From positions 1-13,041 of the forward strand of contig JAEWNM010000016.1 of the NCBI GenBank assembly GCA_023392755.1: a stretch of 13,041 nucleotides of DNA, written 5' to 3'. The translations under genes were made by a program, and so were the position numbers. The notes beneath the pieces were generated by a model. The model ran no database searches. It had not been told where the DNA came from and was given only the letters and a program-made list of their open reading frames with translations. This document shows, one piece after another, positions 1 through 7,159 of the stretch. Every line of letters begins with the position of its first letter. Position 1 is the stretch's first letter. Origin of the DNA: Bacillota bacterium (GTDB lineage: Bacteria > Bacillota > Clostridia > Christensenellales > Aristaeellaceae).

Positions 1-1334
1 TCACCTGGGATCATTTGCTGCAAACGGGCAATGGGCTGGCCTTGTATGCGGCCTTCGTGCCCCTGGCCTTTGGCTTTTTGCCGCTATGCCTGCCCGCCGC
101 CCATATCGGTGTATTCGCGGGAAAAGAGCGGCTGCTGCTCAAAACGGCGCTGTTTTCGCTGCTGGCCGTTACCGCAGGAAGCGTTTATGTCATTTTCTAT
201 GATGAGTACACCGGCGGCGATCCTTGTGACATACGCGTTCATGTGCGGTATGTGGCGGCCTTTTTGCCAATATTGATGGCTTACATGCTTTCTCCGGCCA
301 TTTCTGGCAAGCGGCCAAACAAACCATTTTTCCTGCTGTCGGCCGTTTTTGTGATTTGCGTCATCTGCCGGGTTGGGCAAGTCCGGCTGAATGGGTACAG
401 CCATCCGGTGGATGCGCTTTTGCTGACGGCCGCATCCATAAAGGCGCGGGATTTCAGCGGCACGCTTGCGTGGCTTGTGGTTTCAATTGTGTTCTGGGCG
501 GTAATGGTTTGCCGCATGAAGCGCCACGGGTATGGTGCCTGGGAGCGGCGGGCGCTGTGTGTTTTTCTGGCTTGTGCGTTTGCGGTAAACGGTGTTTTGG
601 ATATTACGGTCAACCGCTATCACACAGGTTCCGTCTTCCCCCGTGATGCCGGGGAAGCCGTGGCCCTTTGTGGCATCGGCGGCAGCCTTGGGGTCGTGCG
701 GGACGGCGCCTGCTTCTGGCCGGAGGCGGCGGAGCTGGATGTGGCCTCCCGTTTTCGGCTGCCCATTGTGGAACTGGACGACCTTCTTGAAAACGCCAGC
801 GCGGACGGCTCCCTGTCCGGCTTCACGCCCGCCCCCTGCTGGTGGGAAAATGCCGTAAACGCAATCCCCGCTCCGGACAGGCTGATCATGACCAACGACA
901 TTTTATATGCCCTCACGCTTTCAAAACAGGCGCGGGCCAATGCCGTATCCACGTCAAACGGCGGTTATTGCGTAATCGGGCTGACACCCGGCCAGCCCGT
1001 TTTTCACAGCGGTCTTTCAGGCCTTAACGAAAATTTTGTACAGCCGGGGAGCCGCTTTACGCTTTTTGACAGGGTGATGCGGCAAAAGGGCGGCATTGTT
1101 TTGAAGCTGCTGGCCAGGGCGGGGGAGGAGCGGGCGGAGCTTATACTGCGCTGCGGCGGCCAGGAGCAAACCTTTGTGCCCTCCGGCAGCCTTCAGTGGC
1201 TGGAGGCCGAATTTGCGGTGGAAAATCCAGAAAAGGCGCTTACGGTGACGCTTCACAGCAGCGGCGGCAGCGTATATGTACAATCGTATCTCGTGGAGAA
1301 AGCCGTTTATTTTCCCGTGGCATTGGGTATATAG
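1..1334 (+). CDS. Multipass membrane protein, C-terminal part (5' end outside the window)
   Basis: The frame is open from the first complete codon (nucleotide 3) to TAG at 1332-1334, so the real start lies upstream; the TTG at 15 is only the first possible start inside the window. Counting from that TTG, hydrophobic segments lie near residues 8-30, 41-62, 77-94, 104-120, 150-167 and 178-195. A mostly soluble region of about 240 residues follows, ending in alternating beta-like stretches, probably outside the membrane. The segment VHVRYVAAFLPI recalls the conserved Arg-Tyr plus Pro region in late helices of large polytopic glycosyltransferases of the GT39/ArnT type, which also end in a soluble domain. 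That resemblance is weak and is inference. The next gene starts only 38 nt later, so the two may be co-transcribed. I do not recognise a specific family. Confidence 0.75.
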   Translation, partial: TWDHLLQTGNGLALYAAFVPLAFGFLPLCLPAAHIGVFAGKERLLLKTALFSLLAVTAGSVYVIFYDEYTGGDPCDIRVHVRYVAAFLPILMAYMLSPAISGKRPNKPFFLLSAVFVICVICRVGQVRLNGYSHPVDALLLTAASIKARDFSGTLAWLVVSIVFWAVMVCRMKRHGYGAWERRALCVFLACAFAVNGVLDITVNRYHTGSVFPRDAGEAVALCGIGGSLGVVRDGACFWPEAAELDVASRFRLPIVELDDLLENASADGSLSGFTPAPCWWENAVNAIPAPDRLIMTNDILYALTLSKQARANAVSTSNGGYCVIGLTPGQPVFHSGLSGLNENFVQPGSRFTLFDRVMRQKGGIVLKLLARAGEERAELILRCGGQEQTFVPSGSLQWLEAEFAVENPEKALTVTLHSSGGSVYVQSYLVEKAVYFPVALGI

Positions 1335-1372
1335 TCAAGTGAAAAGCAATTTCCGTATTTGTGGAGGCTGCC

Positions 1373-3028
1373 ATGGAGAATCATTATGACGTCATCATCG
1401 TAGGGGCCGGCCCGGCAGGGCTTTCCGCCGCCATCTACCTGGCCCGCGCCCAATACAGCGTGCTGGTGATCGAAAAAGGCCAGCCGGGCGGGCAGGTAGC
1501 CATCACGTCGGAGGTCGTTAACTATCCCGGCGTGCTCGCCGCCAGCGGTCAGGAGCTGACCGACATCATGCGCAGGCAGGCGGAGCAGTTTGGCGCGGCG
1601 TTTCTAACCGCCGAGGTGACTGATCTTGTGCTCGACCAGCCTGTGAAAACGGCTATAACTTCCCGCGGCACGTATACCGCCCTGGGCCTTGTGGCCGCCA
1701 TGGGCGCCAACCCGCGCAAGCTGGGCTTTCCCGGCGAAGCCGAACTTCAGGGCCGCGGCGTAGCCTACTGTGCCACCTGCGACGGTGAATTCTTTACCGG
1801 AATGGATGTATTTGTCATTGGCGGCGGGTTCGCCGCGGCGGAGGAGGCCGTGTTCCTCACAAGGTACGCCCGCCAGGTGCACATCATCGTCCGGGAGGAT
1901 GATTTCACCTGCGGCGATGCCATTGCCCACCACGCCAAGGAGCATCCCAAAATCAGGGTTTCCTACCATACGGAGGTTGTGGGGGTGGAGGGGGACACAT
2001 CTTTATCGCGGGCCGTATTCAGGGATAACCACACGCAAAAAACATGGGAATACAGCGTTGCGCCCGGTGAAAAGTTCGGCATGTTCATATTCGCGGGGTA
2101 TGTGCCATCCACATCGCTGCTCAGGGACAAGGTGGCGCTTACCCAGGAAGGTTATGTGCTGACCGACGAAAACCGCAAGACAAGCCTTGACGGGGTTTAC
2201 GCGGCGGGGGACCTTTGCGTAAAGGAGCTTCGGCAGGTGGTAACCGCCGTTGCCGACGGGGCCGTTGCCGCGACATCCCTGGAGAGGGTCATTGCCGGGC
2301 TGCATCAGGCGGGCTACGAAAGGGGCATGCGCGGGCAGCCCACCCGAAACGCGCGGCCCGATTTGGCGTCCGCCAGGCCGGCGGCGAAGGAGGGCGGCAC
2401 GGCCATGATTCCGGCCGCTGTGCGGGAGAGGCTGATGGAGATGTTTTCCGCCTTCCGGCGCAGGGTAACGCTGGAAGGGCTTCTGGATGACAGCGCCCTG
2501 TCCCGCAAGGTGGAATCGTTCCTTGCCGAAATTACGGATATTCATGAAAATGTGGCCGTGCGGCTGGAAAAAAAGGCAGCCTATCCGCCGGGGCAGTGGT
2601 ACCCTGCCATCCGCCTGTCCGATAGCGGCGGCAATTATCTGCGCGTGCAGTTTCACGGCGTGCCGGGCGGCCATGAATTCAACAGCTTTCTGACTACCCT
2701 AAAATACGCCGGCGGTGTGGGGGAGCCGGAGGATGACAAGGCCCTGAAACGGGCGCAAATGCTGCAAGGGAAACGCAACCTGAAAATCCTCGTAACCCTC
2801 ACCTGCACCATGTGCCCCGATCTGGTGGTCGCGGCCCAGCGCGTCGCGCTGGAGAATCCCGGCGTGGAGGCGGAGGTGTTCGACGTGGCGCACTATCCCA
2901 CCCTCCGGGAAAAATATCACGTAATGAGCGTGCCTTGCCTGATTGTCAACGATGAACAGACCTTCTTCGGGAAAAAAGACCTTGGACAGCTGCTTTCCGT
3001 GCTGGAGCCGGGCGAGAAGTCGGCCTAA
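1373..3028 (+). CDS. AhpF-like flavoprotein: thioredoxin reductase domain fused to a C-terminal AhpF-NTD-type thioredoxin fold pair
   Basis: A predicted cytoplasmic NAD(P)H:disulfide oxidoreductase of 551 residues. I chose ATG 1373 over GTG 1361 because GGAGG at 1363-1367 sits 5 nt before it and overlaps the earlier start. Residues 1-310 are a thioredoxin reductase: FAD motif GAGPAG (11-16), redox pair C133-A-T-C136, a GGGFAA nucleotide-binding loop, and a closing FAD motif with AAGD...ELRQVVTAVADGA. After a linker, residues about 345-551 match the AhpF N-terminal region: LLDDSALS, a GHEFNSF stretch, the dithiol T-C478-T-M-C481-P-D, and a cis-Pro SVPC. In classical AhpF this region comes first; here it is last. 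The layout and length fit the AhpF-homolog family I recall as TIGR03143, usually encoded beside a peroxiredoxin. The 2'-phosphate-binding HRR of NADPH enzymes is not obvious (VRED instead), so NADH use is possible. A strong terminator follows. Confidence 0.92.
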   Translation: MENHYDVIIVGAGPAGLSAAIYLARAQYSVLVIEKGQPGGQVAITSEVVNYPGVLAASGQELTDIMRRQAEQFGAAFLTAEVTDLVLDQPVKTAITSRGTYTALGLVAAMGANPRKLGFPGEAELQGRGVAYCATCDGEFFTGMDVFVIGGGFAAAEEAVFLTRYARQVHIIVREDDFTCGDAIAHHAKEHPKIRVSYHTEVVGVEGDTSLSRAVFRDNHTQKTWEYSVAPGEKFGMFIFAGYVPSTSLLRDKVALTQEGYVLTDENRKTSLDGVYAAGDLCVKELRQVVTAVADGAVAATSLERVIAGLHQAGYERGMRGQPTRNARPDLASARPAAKEGGTAMIPAAVRERLMEMFSAFRRRVTLEGLLDDSALSRKVESFLAEITDIHENVAVRLEKKAAYPPGQWYPAIRLSDSGGNYLRVQFHGVPGGHEFNSFLTTLKYAGGVGEPEDDKALKRAQMLQGKRNLKILVTLTCTMCPDLVVAAQRVALENPGVEAEVFDVAHYPTLREKYHVMSVPCLIVNDEQTFFGKKDLGQLLSVLEPGEKSA

Positions 3029-3042
3029 TGCGAAAAGGCAGG

Positions 3043-3097
3043 GGGGCGGTATCCAGGCCCGCGATTGCGGGCGGGATGCCGCCCCTATTGTTTTGTT
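3043..3097 (+). terminator. Rho-independent terminator after the AhpF-like gene
   Basis: The outer stem GGGGCGGTATCC (3043-3054) pairs with GGATGCCGCCCC (3074-3085) with one G-T wobble. An inner stem GCCCGC/GCGGGC (3057-3062, 3067-3072) closes on a GATT loop. A T-rich run, TATTGTTTTGTT, follows at 3086-3097. It lies 15 nt after the stop codon, so the permease downstream probably has its own promoter. Confidence 0.85.
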
Positions 3098-3192
3098 CAG
3101 CCTCTGCCAGGTGCCCGCGTCTTTCTTGATTGCGCTGTCATACAGGGCGTGATAAAATAGGCGGCGTGTGATGAAAACAGGCGGAGGTTCTC

Positions 3193-4302
3193 ATGGGAAA
3201 AACGCTTCTGGCACATATCAAAAAAGACCCGGTGCTTTGGATATCCGGCGCTCTGGCCGCCGCCACCGCCTTTATTGTGCCTCCCTCCGCGGCTTATTTC
3301 GATTATATCGATATCCGCACGCTGGCACTGCTGTTTTCCCTGATGGCAGTCGTATGCGCTCTTGGCCGAAAAGGGCTGCTGGATGCCACGGCTGGGTTCT
3401 TTGTGCGCCGCGCCCATAGCCGCCGGGGGCTGGGAACCATGCTTGTGCTTTTGTGCTATGCAAGCTCCATGCTCATCACCAACGATGTGGCGCTGATCAC
3501 CTTTGTGCCCCTTGCCCTAATCCTGATGGGGGATGACAGCCGTGCCATGCTGATAACGGTGGTGCTGCAAACGGTGGCGGCGAACCTGGGCAGCATGCTG
3601 ACGCCTTTTGGCAACCCTCAAAACCTGTATCTGTATTCCGCCTATACCATGAGCGGCGCGGATTTCTTCACCGCCGTTCTGCCCGTGGGCCTTGTTTCGC
3701 TGATTGCCGTTTGGGGGCTGTGCTTTTTGCTTCCCAAAACAAGCCTGCCCCCGCGGGCCAATCATCCGGGGACAGCCTTCAAAATGGATGCTTCCATATA
3801 TCCGCTGGCCGGTCTGTTCCTGCTGTGCATAGCGGCGGTGCTTCGGTTCGTCCCATACCCCGCCGCGGCTGCGGCCACGGTGGCCGTGCTTCTGTTTACC
3901 GACAGGCGCGCCTTGGCAAAGGTGGACTACAGCCTGCTCATCACCTTTTGCTTCTTCTTTGTTTTTGTGGGCAACCTTGGCCGGATGGAAGCCGTGCGGA
4001 ATCTTTTTGGAAAGCTGCTCGGCGGCCGGGAGATTTTGGTTTCCGCCATCGTCAGCCAGTTTGTAAGCAATGTGCCCGCCGCGCTGATGCTTTCTGAATT
4101 TACAGATCACGGCAGGGCGCTTGTCACCGGCACCAATATCGGCGGCCTGGGAACGCTTATCGCGTCCATGGCCAGCTTGATTTCCTTCAAGCTGTATTGC
4201 AGGGCGCAGGGCGCGCGGGCAAGGCAATACCTGGGCGTGTTCACGTGCGTCAATTTCGGGCTGCTTCTGCTTCTGCTTTTTCTTGCGGAGGCCATCTATT
4301 GA
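3193..4302 (+). CDS. ArsB/CitM/SLC13-like ion-transporter-superfamily permease
   Basis: A multipass inner-membrane transporter of 369 residues. GGAGG at 3183-3187 lies 5 nt before ATG 3193. About ten hydrophobic stretches run through the protein. Family features include ITNDVALITFVPLALIL in the first half and SQFVSNVPAALMLSEF in the second, the paired helix-breaking Asn/Asp-Val-Pro-like motifs of the ion transporter superfamily, plus GNPQNLYLY after TPF. Superfamily members move arsenite, citrate, dicarboxylates, sulfate or Na+/H+. The substrate cannot be read here: no arsenic-resistance neighbour (arsR, arsC, arsA) is present. At 369 residues it is shorter than typical ArsB (about 430). The gene stands alone between a terminator and an insertion element. 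A weak -10-like TAAAAT lies at 3153-3158 without a convincing -35. Confidence 0.88.
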   Translation: MGKTLLAHIKKDPVLWISGALAAATAFIVPPSAAYFDYIDIRTLALLFSLMAVVCALGRKGLLDATAGFFVRRAHSRRGLGTMLVLLCYASSMLITNDVALITFVPLALILMGDDSRAMLITVVLQTVAANLGSMLTPFGNPQNLYLYSAYTMSGADFFTAVLPVGLVSLIAVWGLCFLLPKTSLPPRANHPGTAFKMDASIYPLAGLFLLCIAAVLRFVPYPAAAAATVAVLLFTDRRALAKVDYSLLITFCFFFVFVGNLGRMEAVRNLFGKLLGGREILVSAIVSQFVSNVPAALMLSEFTDHGRALVTGTNIGGLGTLIASMASLISFKLYCRAQGARARQYLGVFTCVNFGLLLLLLFLAEAIY

Positions 4303-4319
4303 CGGGAGGCATATTTGCC

Positions 4320-4352
4320 GGTATCTGTCAATTTAATGCCCAAACTGATACC
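4320..4352 (+). terminator. Possible weak terminator hairpin after the permease
   Basis: GGTATCTGT (4320-4328) can pair with ACTGATACC (4344-4352), nine positions with one T-T mismatch, around a 15-nt loop. No clear T-run follows, so termination is doubtful. Confidence 0.25.
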
Positions 4353-4367
4353 AAAATCCATTATATA

Positions 4368-4385
4368 GGTGTATAATACACCACA
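4368..4385 (+). repeat. Left copy of palindromic direct repeat DR1
   Basis: GGTGTATAATACACCACA, repeated exactly at 4689-4706. Its first 15 nt form a near-perfect palindrome (GGTGTAT, central A, ATACACC). It directly precedes the element left end. Confidence 0.85.
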
Positions 4386-4688
4386 GACCATCAAAAAAAC
4401 CCGGGGAGGTATCGGAGGGCCGAAGCTCTCCGATGCTAGATCGCAAACCAGCGACATGTGCGGTGAGAGAGGTGAGCGCTGCCAGTGGCAGCAAAGGGCG
4501 AGCCGAACGAATCAACCGAAACAAGCGGCTGTAAGCCGCGCCGATTGAGGTTGCGGAGGTTTGCGAAGGAATTTCGAAGAAATTCTCTCCTTGCCCGAGC
4601 AAACGGCCGCAAAATGGCATCGCCATTTTGCAGTGAAGCGAGGGAAAAATTCAACAAAGTGGCGTCAGCCACTTTGTTGATGCACTGG
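4386..4688 (+). mobile_element. Non-autonomous hairpin-rich element, copy 1
   Basis: About 303 nt with no gene, bounded by 18-nt direct repeats. The left end (CAGACCATCAAAAAAACC, then GAGGTATCGGAGGGCCG) and right part are shared with the element at 10167-10588. In order the right part holds GAATTTC-GAA-GAAATTC (4569-4585), GCAAAATGGC-ATC-GCCATTTTGC (4609-4631) and AACAAAGTGGC-GTCA-GCCACTTTGTT (4653-4678). The second stem reads GCAAAAGGC/GCCTTTTGC in the other copy, so pairing is kept while sequence and length change. The centre holds another hairpin, GCTGCC-AGT-GGCAGC (4479-4493). The ends are not inverted repeats and no transposase is present, so it is neither a typical IS nor a standard MITE. 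It separates the permease from the cupin gene. Confidence 0.65.
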
Positions 4689-4706
4689 GGTGTATAATAC
4701 ACCACA
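4689..4706 (+). repeat. Right copy of palindromic direct repeat DR1
   Basis: Identical to 4368-4385 over 18 nt. It follows the conserved element right end CACTG with two extra G. It is read as a target-site duplication that includes a whole palindrome. Confidence 0.85.
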
Positions 4707-4790
4707 AGCCGATGCCATTCATCCCTCTTGGGTTTCATTTGGGATCATCATGGAGCGCGGCCTGTCAATACAGCGGCGGAGGATGACAAT

Positions 4791-5120
4791 ATGAAAATCG
4801 AAAATGTTCCCTTTGGCGTAACGGACTGGAGCAAGCTAACCCCCACAAAGCACCCGGGCACCACAGGCGACGCGTATTGGCGCACCCTGGAAATCGGCAA
4901 TATCCGCGTGCGCATGGTGGAATATACCCCCGGCTATATGGCCGACCATTGGTGCCAAAGGGGCCATGTGCTGCTTGTGCTGGAAGGGGAGCTGATTACG
5001 GAGCTGGAGGACGGCCGAAAGTTTGTATTGACGCCGGGCATGAGCTATCAGGCGGCGGACGGGGCAAGCTCCCACCGGTCGGTGACCAGTACGGGGGCCA
5101 AGCTGTTCATTGTGGATTGA
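4791..5120 (+). CDS. Small DHCW-motif cupin protein
   Basis: A 109-residue single-domain cupin. I chose ATG 4791 because GGAGG (4778-4782) lies 8 nt upstream and the residues from there match the family start (MKIENVPFGVTDWSKL); an in-frame TTG at 4728 would add 21 unrelated residues. Cupin motif 1 is visible as D52-H53-W54-C55 with H59, followed by VLEGEL (E66); the second motif has TPGMSYQAAD and H95. The His and Glu residues could bind a metal. Members of this family have no established substrate, so no reaction is assigned. The insertion element ends 84 nt before the start. No convincing promoter is visible in the gap: the TATAAT inside the right DR1 copy has no -35 at a proper distance. 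The gene converges on the secreted-protein gene at 5201-6382. Confidence 0.88.
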   Translation: MKIENVPFGVTDWSKLTPTKHPGTTGDAYWRTLEIGNIRVRMVEYTPGYMADHWCQRGHVLLVLEGELITELEDGRKFVLTPGMSYQAADGASSHRSVTSTGAKLFIVD

Positions 5121-5200
5121 CGGCAAAACCGATTCCTGATGATGCCAACGGGCCGGCCGCTCCTCCCTTGCTATGAGGAACCATCATCATACATCCTCCT

Positions 5201-6382
5201 CTATTTCCACGGTAGGATATCCGGCTTGTCAAAGGAGCGGTCGGGGCTTGCGTTCCAGGGGTCAATAAGCTCTCCGGTTTGCGCATTCACAAGGATGGGC
5301 CCATATTCCCCGGGTACATCCATATTTTGTGTCAAAGGCCGCTGGCGTTCCGTATTGGCTTTTTGGAACAGTTCGCCTTCCAGCACCCAGGTGGGCAGCA
5401 AGGTATAGCTTTCCGGTTCGCCTTTGTTGTACCAGGCCACGTAGCCCAGCCGCAGGCTTGCCACTGTGCGAAGCTTGCCTTTTGCAATAAGCTGCTCAAA
5501 CGTGCCGATAACCCGGTCCAGGCCGCATAAAGGCACATCCTGCAATAGCTCCTGCTGTTCCTTGAGCAGGGAGTATTGCATGCTATAGTACATGCCCTCA
5601 AGGCCAATATCTTTCATCCCCTGTATAATCGCGATTCCGCCTGCATATCCCCGGATTTCCTTTTTCACCATTCCGGCATAATGCGCAAAGCTGTCTGATG
5701 GATAGCATAGCAGGGGAATCCCGCGTATGACCTGGTCAAAGTATACCATCAGCGGGGCCTGAAATTCCGGCCACGGGTCTCCGGAATAAGTGTCGGTCTT
5801 CTCGTCATAAAACCGCATTTCCCCGCGGGCATGAACCCAATGCGGCATCAACACGATTTTTTCATTGGGGAAGTACGCGTTCCACTTGGTTTTCATCAGC
5901 GTATCGGCATCCCGTACGGTATAGGTGTTGTTGTAGGCATAGGCGGCGTCCCACTCCAACTGATTAAACTTACGTACGACAGGCATAACATCCATTCCTC
6001 TGGGCGGGTCCTTCAGGTTTTTTTGCGCCGCCTCCGTTTTTATTTCTCCGGTGGGTGAATCCCAGCGAAAAAAACCGGCCTCATTGAAAAACTTATCGCT
6101 CGCAAGAACGTGTCCGTGCCAATCCGTTATGGGGATGCCGTCCGCCGGGGGCATGGGTACGGCCACCAGCGCGGGGAACATGTCTGTTTCCGGTACCTGA
6201 ATCGGAATATCCACAACAATTGTGCGCCCGTGCGCCTCATACGTTTTTTGCCAGCCGGGGGCGGCCTGCTCTTTTATTTCCGTTATGGTGCATTGCTTGG
6301 CGTCGGCTGTGCCGGCCTGCGCGGTAAATAACGCCCCAGCGAGCAGCGCGGCAATAATCAAAATACCCGTCATCCTTTTCAT
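5201..6382 (-). CDS. Secreted protein of unknown function, divergent from the sigma locus
   Basis: A 393-residue exported protein. Of several clustered starts I chose the ATG at 6382: GGAG lies 7 nt upstream, whereas the ATG two codons earlier sits directly against GGAG and the GTG at 6400 lies before it. Residues 1-28 form a signal peptide (MKRM, a hydrophobic run, then AQAGTADA) with no lipobox Cys. The mature part has mixed alpha/beta character and no repeats or further membrane segments. A C-terminal stretch, YVAWYNKGEPESYTLLPTWVLEGE, resembles the small beta-rich modules of YycH/YycI-like extracytoplasmic regulatory proteins; this is a loose resemblance. It could belong to one of the DUF families of Clostridia extracytoplasmic proteins. 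It diverges from the sigma/anti-sigma pair with a 167-nt shared regulatory region, so a role as sensor partner or regulon member is plausible inference. Confidence 0.75.
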   Translation of the reverse strand: MKRMTGILIIAALLAGALFTAQAGTADAKQCTITEIKEQAAPGWQKTYEAHGRTIVVDIPIQVPETDMFPALVAVPMPPADGIPITDWHGHVLASDKFFNEAGFFRWDSPTGEIKTEAAQKNLKDPPRGMDVMPVVRKFNQLEWDAAYAYNNTYTVRDADTLMKTKWNAYFPNEKIVLMPHWVHARGEMRFYDEKTDTYSGDPWPEFQAPLMVYFDQVIRGIPLLCYPSDSFAHYAGMVKKEIRGYAGGIAIIQGMKDIGLEGMYYSMQYSLLKEQQELLQDVPLCGLDRVIGTFEQLIAKGKLRTVASLRLGYVAWYNKGEPESYTLLPTWVLEGELFQKANTERQRPLTQNMDVPGEYGPILVNAQTGELIDPWNASPDRSFDKPDILPWK

Positions 6383-6432
6383 AAGCATTCTCCTTTTCAC
6401 GGTCAGGCACTGTCTGTCCCTTTTTTATGCCT

Positions 6433-6450
6433 CCGGTATGTTCATGCCGG
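6433..6450. promoter_or_regulatory. Near-perfect 18-nt palindrome between divergent genes
   Basis: CCGGTATG, TT, CATGCCGG: eight-base arms with one mismatch. It sits 50 nt before the start of the secreted-protein gene and about 40 nt upstream of the sigma gene's likely -35. It is a candidate operator; no known regulator box is matched. Confidence 0.35.
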
Positions 6451-6487
6451 CTGAATGCAAGAACATAACACGATGGTGATGGAAAGG

Positions 6488-6515
6488 TTGCCTTTGATCG
6501 TTTTTGGAGTATACT
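6488..6515 (+). promoter_or_regulatory. Predicted promoter of the sigma/anti-sigma operon
   Basis: TTGCCT (6488-6493), a 16-nt spacer, then TATACT (6510-6515), 35 nt before the sigma start codon. It matches the housekeeping consensus at 4/6 and 5/6. An alternative is an autoregulated ECF promoter, which cannot be recognised from one site. Confidence 0.5.
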
Positions 6516-6549
6516 GTCATTTGTCTCATGCGTCACGAGGGGAGGACCC

Positions 6550-7122
6550 ATGTTGGAGGATGCTTTGTGGCTTGAGGAGCTGTATCATAACAATTACAGG
6601 CTTTTGTACCGCCTTGGGCTGTTTTTGATGGGACCGGATACGTCATATAAAGATAGAATTGAAGACGAGATTCATGAGGTGTTTATGCTGGCGTGGTCAA
6701 AACGCGCAAAGCTGAAAAGCCATCCCAATGTGGTGGGCTGGCTGGTGGAGGCAATGCGCAGAAGGCAGCTGGCACAGTTTCGCCAAATACGAAAAGAGCA
6801 AAAAAGGAGCGGCTTTTCCCTGGACGACCAGGTTCAAAGCGGCGCCCATAGCCGGGAGGAAAGGCTGAGCGTTGGTCCGGAGGACTTTCAAACGCTGTGG
6901 GATAAGGAACGTCAGCATGCGATGGAAGAACTGCTGGGCAAAGAAAACGCGGCATTGTTCCACCTGTATCTGATAGAGCGCGTTCCCGCCCTTGACCTGG
7001 CGCGGCGGCTGGGGATAACGGAATCCTGTGTGCGCATGCGTATCAGCCGCCTGAAAAAAAAGGTGCTCGAGCACCCGGAAATATATTCTGCCGTTGTGCT
7101 CCTGTTTTTGTTAGGTCTTTGA
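6550..7122 (+). CDS. ECF-like RNA polymerase sigma factor with hydrophobic C-terminal tail
   Basis: A 190-residue sigma-70-family protein. ATG 6550 follows GGGGAGG (ending 6545). The N-terminal half (about residues 1-85) fits sigma region 2: YHNNYRLLYRLGLFLMG, an acidic DEIHEVFMLAW helix, then NVVGWLVEAMRRRQLAQFRQIRK. Residues about 120-170 fit region 4, with the helix-turn-helix VPALDLARRLGITESCVRMRISRLKKKV. The last twelve residues (YSAVVLLFLLGL) are strongly hydrophobic, unusual for a sigma factor, and might touch the membrane or its partner. The next gene begins 37 nt later and encodes a one-helix membrane protein of anti-sigma layout, so this is most likely an ECF sigma under membrane-bound control that directs an envelope response. 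The stimulus and regulon are unknown. Confidence 0.85.
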   Translation: MLEDALWLEELYHNNYRLLYRLGLFLMGPDTSYKDRIEDEIHEVFMLAWSKRAKLKSHPNVVGWLVEAMRRRQLAQFRQIRKEQKRSGFSLDDQVQSGAHSREERLSVGPEDFQTLWDKERQHAMEELLGKENAALFHLYLIERVPALDLARRLGITESCVRMRISRLKKKVLEHPEIYSAVVLLFLLGL

Positions 7123-7159
7123 CCTGTTTTGACATAATCATTTGAGGGGGAGGCAGCCC

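Noticed and set aside
15..1334. TTG at 15 as the true start of the first gene
   Set aside because: The frame stays open to the window edge with no ribosome-binding site before the TTG, so the gene most likely begins upstream.
4386..4688. Group I or II intron, IStron, or IS200/IS605 derivative
   Set aside because: I see no group II domain V, no group I core and no tnpA/tnpB remnant. The long direct repeats do not fit IS200/IS605, which makes none.
4689..4706. Outward promoter for the cupin gene from TATAAT in the right direct repeat
   Set aside because: No -35-like hexamer lies 16-18 nt upstream (nearest TTG-rich boxes are 10-14 nt away).
4333..4738. Overlapping minus-strand frames through element copy 1, sharing CGRLLGQGENFFEI with a frame at 10317-10601
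   Set aside because: The shared peptide is just the translation of the shared hairpin DNA. The frames run through inverted repeats and direct repeats and resemble no known protein.
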